Numbered from the stretch's first letter, positions 46,651 to 55,605 are shown. The stretch is 64,000 nt of DNA from JADFQT01 sp965216025 (GCA_965216025.1 CBDCEX010000016.1:186001-250000); one strand, 5' to 3'. A program made the numbers and translations. The notes: generated by a model from the letters alone, not told the origin.

Positions 46651-46876
46651 AATCAAGATTCCCAACACTTCAGGCCCAACGCTTCAGGCATCCCCGGATC
46701 ACGATGAGCCAGCTCCCCCGCGAGAACACCAGAGCGGACGCCAAGTTGCACATGGTAGTGACTGGGCAATAATGGCTGGTAATGGGGAGGGCCGCCTGGA
46801 CCGCCAAAGACTCTCCCATATCTCCGCTGTTATACTCTGAAATAGGTGCCATGGGCGTTCTCTCTCCTCTGGCCCT

Positions 46877-46911
46877 CTCTCGCCCAGCGGGTGCGGTCCG
46901 CTGGGCGAGAG
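46877..46911. repeat. perfect 14-bp stem-loop
   Basis: CTCTCGCCCAGCGG pairs fully with CCGCTGGGCGAGAG across a 7-nt loop (GTGCGGT). No T-tract follows on either strand, so a simple terminator is unlikely. It lies 35 bp from the stop of the recombinase gene and could be a recombination or replication site. Confidence 0.7.
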
Positions 46912-46945
46912 CTGTAAGAATCATCATCGGACCTGGTGCTCTTTA

Positions 46946-47494
46946 TCAATGGCCAGCGACGGCCAGCGACCGACGGCTCCGCTGCACGTAGTGCCAAGCA
47001 GCGCCCAATGTCTTCCACCGCCCATAGGCGGCGATCGACTCGACGGTCCAGCCGGCCTCCGCCAGGTCCTCGGCCTGACCGATTCTGGGACTCGACGAGG
47101 CGTACTCACCGGGCAGGCCGGCGGCCCTGCAGAGTGCCCTGATCCGGCGGTTGATCTGGCTCCTGGTGAGCCGGAATACCCGGTCCGTAGGAGATGGATC
47201 CTCATCCATCGGTAGCAACGCGGCCAGGGTCCTCACAGTCTCCGGGGACAACGGACGCCGGTGTATGTCGGTCCTGTCCGATTCCTTCTCAGCGTGGGGG
47301 ACCGCCAGCACCGCGCTGCCATCAGGCAGGTAACCGACGTCCCTCCAGAGAACCCGAGGGATTTCACTCGCCCTGAGCATCCCATCCCGGGCTACGGCCA
47401 CCATCGCCATGTCCAGGTTCCCACCCGGCCTCGATGCCGCCACCACCACCAGATGGGGCATGTCACGGTCCCTGATCCCAGCAAGTTTTTTCAT
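46946..47494 (-). CDS. tyrosine recombinase (integrase), catalytic domain only
   Basis: About 182 residues. Arg in RDGMLRASEIPRVLWRDV, SPRIGQAEDLAEAG (HxxR box with Ser for His), AAYGRWKTLG (Trp in place of the second His) and the Tyr in AWHYVQRSR are in the expected order. No separate core-binding domain, so it is shorter than usual integrases. ATG at 47494 is preceded by GGAGGTG. Likely the recombinase of the mobile block at 45-56 kb. Confidence 0.75.
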   Translation of the reverse strand: MKKLAGIRDRDMPHLVVVAASRPGGNLDMAMVAVARDGMLRASEIPRVLWRDVGYLPDGSAVLAVPHAEKESDRTDIHRRPLSPETVRTLAALLPMDEDPSPTDRVFRLTRSQINRRIRALCRAAGLPGEYASSSPRIGQAEDLAEAGWTVESIAAYGRWKTLGAAWHYVQRSRRSLAVAGH

Positions 47495-47561
47495 CGGGCA
47501 CCTCCTCTCCATTTTTTCGACCATACCGCATTTGCTTGACACCAGGCTTTTGCATTTCGCG

Positions 47562-47595
47562 TCAAAAACAAAACCCCCGGGATTTCTCCCGGGGG
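47562..47595 (-). terminator. hairpin with T-tract in the recombinase leader
   Basis: On the minus strand, CCCCCGGGA pairs with TCCCGGGGG across GAAA and is followed by TTTTGTTTTT. It lies about 70 nt upstream of the recombinase start codon, so it may act as an attenuator or may stop transcripts entering from the right. Confidence 0.65.
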
Positions 47596-47728
47596 CAGGT
47601 CGTCCGGCAAACGAATCCCAGCAAACGAATCCAGGTGCTAATAAGAAATCAAACGAGGTGCTATACGCCAGGTTCCCGAATATGCAGCATCACCATCCTC
47701 CGTTTTGACATAAGGTAGCATCATATTA

Positions 47729-47760
47729 CTAAAGGAGGTCTCGCAATGACACTGACCACG
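47729..47760 (+). promoter_or_regulatory. shared translation leader, copy 1
   Basis: CTAAAGGAGGT-N-TC-N-CAATGACAC followed by YGACCACG; same as 48370-48401 apart from three bases. Covers the RBS and the first five codons of the gene. Confidence 0.7.
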
Positions 47761-48186
47761 CCCCAGGAAACCCACGCCATTTACCTGGACCACGACCAGG
47801 TGGGCAACCCCCGAGTCTCCATAACCCTGGCCCGCCGAGGGCAGCGCGGGGGAGGCAAGCTGATCATGTCGATCACCGGCAGGGACAGAGATGTGGCCTA
47901 CCCCCACCTGTCCACCATCCTGTGGAACCATCACGGGAAACAACTGGAAACCGCAGCCCAGGACCTCCCCCCGGGCGAGTACCACCCCATCAGCGAGGTA
48001 GCAGCCACCCAGATGCTGCTCCTCATGGACGCGGTGAAGGGAGAGCCGAAGACGGAGCGGGCCCAGAAACTGGCCGCCGCCATCGCCGGCATGCACAACT
48101 GCGAGGCCAGCTGGTGGTGGGCCTGCCACCAGAACCGGAGCCGGCCCCGGAAGGTGATCCAAGCCCTGGAGTTGATGTACGCTTGA
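47746..48186 (+). CDS. 146-residue protein, unrecognised
   Basis: Excellent SD (AAAGGAGG, 8 bp from ATG). Contains ISEVAATQMLLLMDAVKGEP and HNCEASWWWACHQNRSRPRK, with basic, Trp-rich tail. No family recognised. Its leader and first codons are nearly identical to those of the DndB-like gene 640 bp downstream. Confidence 0.7.
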   Translation: MTLTTPQETHAIYLDHDQVGNPRVSITLARRGQRGGGKLIMSITGRDRDVAYPHLSTILWNHHGKQLETAAQDLPPGEYHPISEVAATQMLLLMDAVKGEPKTERAQKLAAAIAGMHNCEASWWWACHQNRSRPRKVIQALELMYA

Positions 48187-48252
48187 GCTCATCTTGCGTC
48201 GAGGACCTCCCTGTCACACGGATGAGCCTTTGCGACAACGGCGAGGACCACA

Positions 48253-48390
48253 ATGCAACAAGGAACCCAGAACACCCTCAACTGGTTGGACAAGTTTCCG
48301 AGATGGACAGCAACTCTCAACACGGTCGTGACTCCATTCCTCGGTTCCACATTGGGCTTAGCAATAGCTCTAAAGGAGGTGTCCCAATGA
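48253..48390 (+). CDS. 45-residue coupled ORF upstream of the DndB-like gene
   Basis: MQQGTQNTLNWLDKFPRWTA then a hydrophobic stretch VVTPFLGSTLGLAIAL and KEVSQ. GCGAGGACCACA precedes the ATG. The TGA overlaps the ATG of the next gene (ATGA), giving translational coupling. Its last codons are encoded by the SD of the following gene. Probably a small membrane or helical protein. Confidence 0.55.
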   Translation: MQQGTQNTLNWLDKFPRWTATLNTVVTPFLGSTLGLAIALKEVSQ

Positions 48391-48401
48391 CACCGACCAC
48401 G
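48370..48401 (+). promoter_or_regulatory. shared translation leader, copy 2
   Basis: Second copy of the leader at 47729-47760, with SD AAAGGAGG eight bases before ATG 48387. Confidence 0.7.
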
Positions 48402-49721
48402 AAAGCCGAAACCACCCTGACGATTGTCCCCGGAACGTCCGACGATACTCGGGCTCAAGCTACTGCTGTAGCAATGAAGACAAATAAGGAGCTGGTCCCA
48501 GTACAAATATTCGACCAAGGAGAGCGGACGATGCTCTGCGGCCTGTTACCAGTTCGGGTATTGACCCATGTACTGCAGCACAACGCTCCTACAGGCAACA
48601 AGAGAAGTCCCGCCAGGGCTCTGCACTCTCACAACCACCCCGTCGCGACTGAACATGTGCGTTCTATCAAGTCGTACCTGTTGAACGCCATCCTGAATCA
48701 GGAACCCTACATCATCCCCCCGGTTACTCTTAACTCGACCAGCAACGTAGAGGCAATGGCCCCGGAAACGGATTTCAATTCTGCTGGATACGCGGTTTTC
48801 CCAGACGAATCATCGCTGCACATTACGGATGGCCAGCACCGCTACCTGGCCATCCGCCAGGTCGCAGAGGAATTGCGGGGTACCCCTGCTGGCGACAATT
48901 TCATGCGCACAGGCGTCCCATTTATGATGACCCTCGAGAGCGACCTCTATCAGACGCATCAGGACTTCGCCGATGCGGCGAAGTCCAAACCCTTGCCATC
49001 CTCACGCTTGGCAGTATTCAACACACGCCAGCCGGCCAATCGGGCCGTTATGGAGCTGGGCGAACGGGTGAAGCTATTACAGGGACGCATCGACGCCACT
49101 TCGTCCACCTTGAGTGTGAACTCGCCGTTCGTATTCTTGGTGAACCAGATTCGCCAGTTAGTCAAGGCCAGTTTAACGGGCAGTCCTACGGCATCAGAGC
49201 AGGCATTCGCATCCAGCGCAAAAAACACCATAGCCACCCCAGACGCATACAAGCGCTGGGTGACGTCACGTGCCGCGTTTCTCAACGTAATGACGGAAAT
49301 CATCGACGATTGGAAAGAGCTTTCGGAGCTGCCTCAGCCAGGTGGCCCCGATCCCGGAAGTTCCTGGCCCGGAAGTTTCTCGGCAACAGAAGCGCTGGCT
49401 CGCACCAAGGAAATACGTGAGAAAAAGAGTATTTCGATAACCGCAACGTTTTTGAACGCGCTGGGTGTGGTCTCCTACGACGTGCTCAAGGACGCCACTG
49501 GCCCGGAAGTTTCTGACCCGGAAGTTTCTGGTAAAGATATAAACCAAGATGAGCTTGAGGACCAACTGCGGGTGCGTCTGGAACCCTTCCGCCACGTCGA
49601 TTGGGACAGGTCCGCTGATATTTGGGAAGGCAACCTGGTATCCGACGGAAGAATCAGAACCCAAACGCCGGCTATAAAAGCCGCCGCAGTGAAGTTGCTG
49701 GCAGTCTTGGCTAAAGAGTAA
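48387..49721 (+). CDS. DGQHR-domain protein, DndB-like
   Basis: 444 residues. The signature LHITDGQHRYLAIRQVAEEL (DGQHR at 148-152) defines the DndB/DGQHR family. The N-terminal part (LVPVQIFDQGERTMLCGLLP) and helical C-terminal half fit this family. DndB usually represses the dnd phosphorothioation operon; no dndA/C/D/E is in the window, so this is an orphan that may act in another context. A short repeat PEVSDPEVSG occurs near residue 372 and PGSSWPGSF near 312. Start at ATG 48387 by SD. Confidence 0.75.
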   Translation: MTPTTKAETTLTIVPGTSDDTRAQATAVAMKTNKELVPVQIFDQGERTMLCGLLPVRVLTHVLQHNAPTGNKRSPARALHSHNHPVATEHVRSIKSYLLNAILNQEPYIIPPVTLNSTSNVEAMAPETDFNSAGYAVFPDESSLHITDGQHRYLAIRQVAEELRGTPAGDNFMRTGVPFMMTLESDLYQTHQDFADAAKSKPLPSSRLAVFNTRQPANRAVMELGERVKLLQGRIDATSSTLSVNSPFVFLVNQIRQLVKASLTGSPTASEQAFASSAKNTIATPDAYKRWVTSRAAFLNVMTEIIDDWKELSELPQPGGPDPGSSWPGSFSATEALARTKEIREKKSISITATFLNALGVVSYDVLKDATGPEVSDPEVSGKDINQDELEDQLRVRLEPFRHVDWDRSADIWEGNLVSDGRIRTQTPAIKAAAVKLLAVLAKE

Positions 49722-49776
49722 CCCCACGGACGCTCAGCGCCCAGCACGGCGTCTGTACCCCCTCGCCCCTCAGGCA

Positions 49777-49989
49777 ATGACCCCCAATTTCCTGCACAGC
49801 CTGACCGTGTACATCATCCGCAAACAGCTGCTGGACCAGGTCATATTCAGCAGCGCGAACCCCCACGCCAGGAGACAGATAGCCCTGCTGGCAGCCCAAA
49901 AAGGATGCCAGGCCAGCATCCCAGACCCCGGACCACCCCTGGGGGATGACCACCGGAAGAAAATGCTACCATCCCCAACAAGAATGTGA
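49777..49989 (+). CDS. possible small protein
   Basis: 70 residues, N-terminal half plausible (LHSLTVYIIRKQLLDQVIFS), C-terminal part Pro-rich. No clear RBS, no family. Confidence 0.35.
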   Translation: MTPNFLHSLTVYIIRKQLLDQVIFSSANPHARRQIALLAAQKGCQASIPDPGPPLGDDHRKKMLPSPTRM

Positions 49990-51125
49990 TGAAACCGTCA
50001 GAACCCTAAACCTCCGCAAGCCAACTAATGGGCTATGATTAACTACCTGGAAGCGTTCGGGAACCGGGAAACCCCCAGGCAACCGGTCAAGCCGCGAGAC
50101 TATCCAACTGATAGGAAACTGCCCAATCTGAGGAGTAAAACTACTGCCATGCTGAAACTGATGTATTTCGCGATCTTCATCTCCCTGACAACCCTCCTGG
50201 CCTGTGCCGGCCCGGAGAAGAGTCCATCCCCAACCGCCGTAGCCCAAGCCCCGGCGGCAGAATCCATTCTGGATCCACCCCCAGCTCCAGTAGAAACTCC
50301 GGTAGAAACTCTGGTAGAAGACCCAGTACCGGCTGAAGACCCGGCGCAGGCCGAAAGTCCAATCCCGGCGGGAGATCCAACCACAGCCCCGGTAGAAGAA
50401 CCGACGCCGACCGACGAGCCCTTGGAAACAACTCCGGAGCCCGGAATGCTCACCCCCATCAACCTGAACGATCCGGAAGCCTTTATGTCCCAGTTGTCGA
50501 GCGCGGAGCAATCCTGCATCTCGGAAACCGGAGACCCCCGGCAGCTGCTAATGCTGATAAGAGGCCCGGGCCCCGGCTCACCACAGGATGCCCAAGAGTT
50601 GATCCCATGTCTGGGGGACGAAACGCTGCTGAGACTATTCCTGACTGGACTCACCGGCCAAACCGAGCCACTGAGCGCAGAGACATCCACCTGCGTCCGC
50701 AGCGGATTCCAGGACTTTGACATCGCCACCGTACTGCTCTCCTCAAGCATGGGACCCGGCGGCGAAGCAGCCGCCATGATGGGCAGCATGGCAGGATTCG
50801 TCCTGACGCTCTCCTGTCTGAACGAGGAGGAATGGCAGATGGCCAGCCCCCGCCTGGGCCTGAGACCAGACGACCAGGAGAGCCTGCAATGCGTGACGAG
50901 CCAGTTGGGCGGGCCCGCAGGGTTGGCCGCAGCGCTGCAACCCAGGGACGGGGAACCTCCCACGGCCTACACCAACGCCGCAACGGCATGCGGACTGCAG
51001 ATGATCGGCCCTCCGGGACCCGGAACGCCTGACCCCTCCGGCATGAACAGCACGGGGCTCCTAGTACAGGTGGGCTGAAAAGCCCGAGTAGTATAATGAG
51101 CGCGTTGAGGTTGGAGAGATGAAGT

Positions 51126-51608
51126 GTGGTGGTGAAGGCGATGCGTGGACCGAAACCTCCCGTGGTGGAATTATCCCCGGAAGAGCAGCAAGGATTGGAA
51201 ACCCTGGTGCGCCGATATAGCACCCCCCAGCAGTTGGCCCGGCGAGGCAGAATCATTCTGTCTGCCGCGGCTGGCCTGAACAACAGCCAAATAGCCCGCG
51301 AAGTGGGCCTGGATGTGGATACGGTACGGTTCTGGCGCAACCGCTGGCTGGGGCTACAGGCAGCCATTCTGGAAGACCTGAGTATAGAAGAAAGGTTGCG
51401 GGATGCGCCTCGTCCTGGGGCTCCCGCCCGGATCACCCCAGAGCAAGTTTGCCAGATCATGTCCCTGGCTTGTGAGGCCCCCAGCCAGTGCGGTCGTCCT
51501 ATCAGCCAGTGGACCAGCCGGGAATTGGCTGATGAGATCATCGAAAAAGGTATCGTAGAACGGATTTCCCCCCGTCATGCGGCCAGGCTTCTAGAAAGGG
51601 GGACCTGA
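51126..51608 (+). CDS. IS630a transposase ORF A, copy 2
   Basis: 160 residues, identical in sequence to the ORF at 4291-4773 (HTH half). Ends at the same AAAGGGGG run. Confidence 0.85.
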   Translation: MVVKAMRGPKPPVVELSPEEQQGLETLVRRYSTPQQLARRGRIILSAAAGLNNSQIAREVGLDVDTVRFWRNRWLGLQAAILEDLSIEERLRDAPRPGAPARITPEQVCQIMSLACEAPSQCGRPISQWTSRELADEIIEKGIVERISPRHAARLLERGT

Positions 51609-51631
51609 AACCCCACCGGATACGCTATTGG

Positions 51632-52351
51632 TTGACACCCTCCGGGGACGAGCACTATGACGCCAAAGTCACTGACATCTGCGATCTGTACCGAGAAGCT
51701 CCCGCCTTGGTCCAATCTGGGGAGCGAGTGATGAGCACTGATGAGTTGACCGGAGTACAGGCCCTGGAGCGCAAACATCCTGGGTTGCCCTTGGCGCCGG
51801 GGAAGGTGGAACGGCGGGAGTTTGAGTACATCCGGCATGGTACACGCTCCTTCATCATCAGTCGGGATGTGGTGACGGGTCAGATTGTTGAGCCCTATGG
51901 GGGGCCCAGACGTACCGAAGCGGACTTTCTGCAGCATGTGGAGGCAGTGATCGCTAGCGATAGGGCGGCCCAGCGGTGGCATTTTGTGGTGGACAACCTG
52001 GACACGCACCGTTCTGAATCTCTAGTGCGCTGGGTAGCCAGAGAGTCTGGGCTGGACCTGGAGTTGGGTAAGAAGGGCAAGTGGGGCACATTGGCGAACC
52101 GAGAGTCCCGGGCCGCATTTCTCAGCGATCCCAGCCACTGTATCGTGTTTCACTACACCCCCAAGCACACGTCATGGATGAACCAAGTGGAAATCTGGCT
52201 GAGCATTCTGGTGCGAAAACTGCTACAGCGAGGGTCATTCAGATCGGTCACCGATCTGAATCAGAAGGTGTGGGACTTCATCGACTATTACAACCGGACC
52301 ATGGCAAAGCCCTTCAAATGGACTTACCAAGGCAAGGTGCTGGTCGCATGA
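51632..52351 (+). CDS. IS630a transposase ORF B, copy 2
   Basis: 239 residues; DDE half, one substitution (Lys to Asn in VTDLNQKVWDF) relative to 3548-4267. In the -1 frame relative to ORF A. Confidence 0.85.
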   Translation: MTPSGDEHYDAKVTDICDLYREAPALVQSGERVMSTDELTGVQALERKHPGLPLAPGKVERREFEYIRHGTRSFIISRDVVTGQIVEPYGGPRRTEADFLQHVEAVIASDRAAQRWHFVVDNLDTHRSESLVRWVARESGLDLELGKKGKWGTLANRESRAAFLSDPSHCIVFHYTPKHTSWMNQVEIWLSILVRKLLQRGSFRSVTDLNQKVWDFIDYYNRTMAKPFKWTYQGKVLVA

Positions 52352-53020
52352 ACTGCCGGGTTATTTACGCCCACCTGTACTAGTGTCCGATCTGTCTGAC
52401 GCTGAACTCTCCTGCATCTCGGAAATCGGAGACCCCCAGCAATTGCTGATGCTGATGGACAACCCGGAGTTCGCGTCGCCGCAGGAAAGGAACGCATTGG
52501 CCAGGTGCCTGGAGCACGAGACCCTGCTGAAGATATTCCTGAAGGAATTTACAGACCAGACCGGACCTCTGAGCAGTGACACCTCAGCCTGCGTCAGCGC
52601 CGGGCTCCGGAACTTCGACCTACACGCCATGATGCTCACCAACCCAGAAGGGCCAGGCGCGCAAGCCGCCATGGTCAAGGGCATGGCGGGACTCCTGATC
52701 ACCCTCTCCTGCCTGAACGAAGATGAATGGAAGGCTGCCGGTCCGGCCCTGGACCTGCAGCCCGAAGGCAGGGAAGCCCTGCAATGCGCCATGAACAAGC
52801 TGGGCGGACCCGAAGGAGTCGAAACGGCGCTGGAATTCAAAGAGGGAGAACCGCCCCTGGCCCTCTTTAATGCGGCAGCCGAGTGTGGGCTGACAATGAT
52901 GGGAGGACCACCGGGCTAGAGCCGCCCGGTACGAAGAAATACTCGACGCTGTAATCAGAGCGGACATCCAGCGCCGCGAAACGACGGAAAACAACCCATT
53001 TGCAGATCTGCCACGCAAGA

Positions 53021-53056
53021 CCCCCGGCCTCACAAGAGAGCCGGGGGCTTTGCTTT
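53021..53056 (+). terminator. intrinsic terminator after the lipoprotein gene
   Basis: CCCCCGGC pairs with GCCGGGGG across an 11-nt loop, followed by CTTTGCTTT. About 100 bp after the stop codon. Confidence 0.8.
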
Positions 53057-53488
53057 ACCTCACGGACCACGCCCGCAGGGTGAGGAATCACCCAGACCGT
53101 CCAGGGGCAGGCCTGACGTCTCGCCCCCGCGCTCATCGTGGAACAGCCACCAGCCCCAACCCAGCGAGTGCAAACCCACCTCAGGACATGCACAAAATGA
53201 CAAAGCAAAAGCTCTCCTCAGTCCGAGAAAATATCCAGCAACCGGAAGACGGAAGCAGCAGGAGAGGTCCCTGCAGAAAAAATCAGTCCCGCGGAATTCC
53301 CCTCACAAAATGTCGCCGTCAGCCTGGACCATGATGGGATCACCCCCCGCACAGGGGGATGATCCGAAAACCCTCAGAATGTCACCACCGGGAAACCAAT
53401 ACCCCCGTATGTTCCAACCCGCAGATGGATGAAGGCTGACATCCACTCCGCCCCCGCTACGAACCGGGAAATCCCGGAGGAAAACCAA
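53057..53488. other. intergenic with one stem-loop
   Basis: About 430 bp without a gene. GGATCACCCCC and GGGGGATGATCC (53337-53365) form a near-perfect hairpin with one bulge and no T-tract. Confidence 0.5.
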
Positions 53489-54466
53489 ATGGCAAACCTG
53501 ACATTTAATGCCATCGACGTGGAAACCGCGAACCGCACCCGGGCCAGCATCTGCCAGATCGGCATCGCCCAGGTGCAAGTGGGAAAGATCAAACGGGCCG
53601 CATCCTTCCTGGTCAATCCAGAAGAGCCATTCGAGAACTTCCAGATCAGCCTCCACGGCATCAACGAGGAAGCGGTCAGTGAAGCGGAAACCATGCTCAG
53701 CATCCACCCCAAGCTCTGCAGGCTGATAGAGAGAGCACCCCTGGCAAGTCACTCGCTGTTCGACAAGCAGGCCCTCGAAAAATCGGCGAGCAAATATGGG
53801 CTCACGATGCCGCAGATCAAATGGTTGGACACCGGCCGCGTGGCCCGCACCGCCTGGCCCGATAGATACGATGGAAGCAACTGGGGGCTGAAGAAAATAG
53901 CGGCAGACCTGGGGATGGAATTCCTGCACCACGATGCAGCGGAGGATGCCAGAGCAGCCGCTGAGATACTCCTGCACGCCTGCCGGCACACCGGGCTCGA
54001 TGTGGATGACTGGCTGGAAAAGGCTGGATACGAGCGGAGCCCCGCCGCTCAAACCAATACCCAGCAGGTGCAGCAGACGAACCATGAGCGCAAAATTTCA
54101 GAGGGAATTCCCCATCAATCAGCTCTACCCCCATGGAACAGCACGCTGGCCAGGATCCTGGCACTGGAGGAGGAAAGGGAGTTCAGCAACAGGTCCGTGA
54201 CGGGCGGCATAGACAGATTCATCCAAAGACATGCCAAAGCAATCACCGGAGAACTGGGCGATTCCGGGATACACAGAATCCTCCTCAGGATTCCATACCG
54301 GGGCCTGACTCAGGAGGAACGTCCCTGGTGGGTGGAGCAGTGGCGGGCAGTGATCGGCCGAATGCAGCAGGTCTCTTCCCCTGAGCCCCCAAACCAATGC
54401 AGCCCCACTCCACCTAGCCCGAGGATGAACCTCCCCGAGCAGCTGATTTCCAAGCCGACACCCTGA
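53489..54466 (+). CDS. DEDDh 3'-5' exonuclease (DnaQ-like)
   Basis: About 325 residues. NAIDVETANRTRASICQIGI gives the first Asp/Glu pair (D10, E12), ASHSLFDKQALE the second Asp, and LHHDAAEDARAAAEILL the HxAxxDA motif. The C-terminal ~140 residues are a separate region (WNSTLARILALEEEREFS...) of unknown role. ATG 53489 follows CGGAGGAAAACCAA. Such nucleases trim DNA 3' ends in repair or replication, and phages and plasmids also carry them. Confidence 0.82.
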   Translation: MANLTFNAIDVETANRTRASICQIGIAQVQVGKIKRAASFLVNPEEPFENFQISLHGINEEAVSEAETMLSIHPKLCRLIERAPLASHSLFDKQALEKSASKYGLTMPQIKWLDTGRVARTAWPDRYDGSNWGLKKIAADLGMEFLHHDAAEDARAAAEILLHACRHTGLDVDDWLEKAGYERSPAAQTNTQQVQQTNHERKISEGIPHQSALPPWNSTLARILALEEEREFSNRSVTGGIDRFIQRHAKAITGELGDSGIHRILLRIPYRGLTQEERPWWVEQWRAVIGRMQQVSSPEPPNQCSPTPPSPRMNLPEQLISKPTP

Positions 54467-54533
54467 AGCCCCCCGCGCCGCGGAGTTAGGCATTGGCGCT
54501 TCCTACCCTGAAGGACGACAGATCCTGACTGAA
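54467..54533 (+). repeat. dispersed two-hairpin repeat, copy 1
   Basis: CCCCGCGCCGCGGAGTTAGG, then CATTGGCGCTTCCTACCCTG, then AAGGACGACAGATCCTGACT. Similar to 55664-55730, including the stem-loop potential of the GC-rich first part. Confidence 0.6.
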
Positions 54534-54676
54534 TAAGACGAATCTGATGTTGCCCACTGAACCCACAGGCGCGAATCTTGGCGGGGTTGGTACCGAGTTA
54601 GTATAATGATGCCCCATCCTGCTCGGCGGGTTATGTCCATATCCGCCACGTGGCCCATCAGAGAAAGCAAACCTCA

Positions 54677-54907
54677 ATGAGTCCCACTGAGCAGACCGTT
54701 GCCGCCACGAAGGCGTCACCAACGACCGCCCCGTCCCGGGCCGGAGACGACGGCCAGCACTCCCCACCGCATTGCCCCTTCACCGGCAACGCAACCACCC
54801 TTCTCCTCGCCCAACGCTCCATCTCGGAACGGAATCCCGCCTCCCACCAACGAGAGCCCTTCTTAAACAAATGCCAGGCGAAATTCACGCCGGACGACGA
54901 ATCCTGA
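54677..54907 (+). CDS. doubtful small ORF
   Basis: 76 residues from MSPTEQTVAATKASPTTAPS, Thr/Ala/Pro-rich then polar. It is followed closely by a better gene with a strong SD. No family. Confidence 0.3.
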   Translation: MSPTEQTVAATKASPTTAPSRAGDDGQHSPPHCPFTGNATTLLLAQRSISERNPASHQREPFLNKCQAKFTPDDES

Positions 54908-54920
54908 AGGAGAAAAATTC

Positions 54921-55349
54921 ATGACCAAACTGAAGAAACCCGCAGGGGCATACCTCATCGGGGTCGCCATCATAGTGGCGGCCTTCTTCATTACAAACCC
55001 GTTGCTCGCCGGCCTGTTGAACCCCGCGAAGGTCTGGGCGGTGCTGGACATCCTGATGCTCGTCGGCCTGCTCACGGCCCTGGCTTTCAACTACGCCGAC
55101 AAGAGAACCCTGGAAGAAAGACAGGAACCGGGCGACTCCGTGAGCCGGCGCAGACTGGAAATCAACATCGCGTTTTATCTGACGGCCGGAGTCACGATTC
55201 TATTTCTCCACAACTGGTTTTCATTGCTTGCCCAGGGACCCGAAAGCCTCACGGGCAACCATCAGGCATGGGTAATCTGGGCAGTCGTTGACACGATGCT
55301 GCCGCTGCTCCTGGGAACCACAGGCTGCCGGATCATGAGGGAGAAATAA
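54921..55349 (+). CDS. four-helix membrane protein, unrecognised
   Basis: 142 residues with four hydrophobic segments (AYLIGVAIIVAAFFITNPLL, VLDILMLVGLLTALAF, INIAFYLTAGVTILFLHNWF, WAVVDTMLPLLLGTTG). SD GAAGGAGAAAAATTC. No family recognised. Its stop TAA overlaps the ATG of the following 63-codon ORF (TAATGA). Confidence 0.65.
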   Translation: MTKLKKPAGAYLIGVAIIVAAFFITNPLLAGLLNPAKVWAVLDILMLVGLLTALAFNYADKRTLEERQEPGDSVSRRRLEINIAFYLTAGVTILFLHNWFSLLAQGPESLTGNHQAWVIWAVVDTMLPLLLGTTGCRIMREK

Positions 55350-55540
55350 TGATCAAGCCGAACCGAACGGTTCAACTGCTCGGGACGGGCAACGGCTGGT
55401 TTGCCTGCTGCTGGCGGTTAATCCGGCCCAGATGTAGCCAGGCTATCACACCCCAGGTACCCGACAACTGGCTCAGGAACCCCCAGGGCGCCGTTTTCGG
55501 CCCTTTCCCACATATCAGGCCGCCTCACCAGAACTCCTGA
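55349..55540 (+). CDS. doubtful small ORF coupled to the membrane protein
   Basis: 63 residues, Cys/Trp/Pro-rich, no recognisable feature. Only the overlap with the preceding stop supports it. Confidence 0.25.
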   Translation: MIKPNRTVQLLGTGNGWFACCWRLIRPRCSQAITPQVPDNWLRNPQGAVFGPFPHIRPPHQNS

Positions 55541-55605
55541 AAACACGCCATGTCGCCCGCTCAGCGACGATTCCAACAGGTCAATAACCTAGGCCATCTC
55601 AATTC

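Larger units (their letters stand above)
51065..52379 (+). mobile_element. IS630a, copy 2
   Basis: 1,315 bp including TA at both ends; near-identical to 3520-4834. It sits in CTAG-TA-CTAG, a palindromic target, in the linker between the two domains of the lipoprotein gene. Confidence 0.92.
50149..52919 (+). pseudogene. two-domain lipoprotein split by IS630a
   Basis: Signal peptide MLKLMYFAIFISLTTLLAC with lipobox LLAC, then a Pro/Glu-rich spacer (to about residue 105). The first ~180-residue domain starts LSSAEQSCISETGDPRQLLM. After the insertion comes a homologous domain, LSDAELSCISEIGDPQQLLM. Both share LTLSCLNEEEW-like and four-Cys patterns. Removing IS630a and one TA restores ...STGLLV-LVSDLSD... 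in frame, 485 residues in all. Domain family not recognised. RBS GAGGAGTAAAACTACTGCC; an in-frame start at 50035 is less likely. Confidence 0.8.

Noticed and set aside
47922..48386. Long N-terminal extension of the DndB-like ORF
   Set aside because: The extension overlaps the preceding gene in another frame and reads as low-complexity; a strong SD precedes the ATG at 48387.
50651..51541. 296-codon minus-strand ORF spanning lipoprotein and IS630a
   Set aside because: Crosses the IS boundary and is a shadow of both genes.
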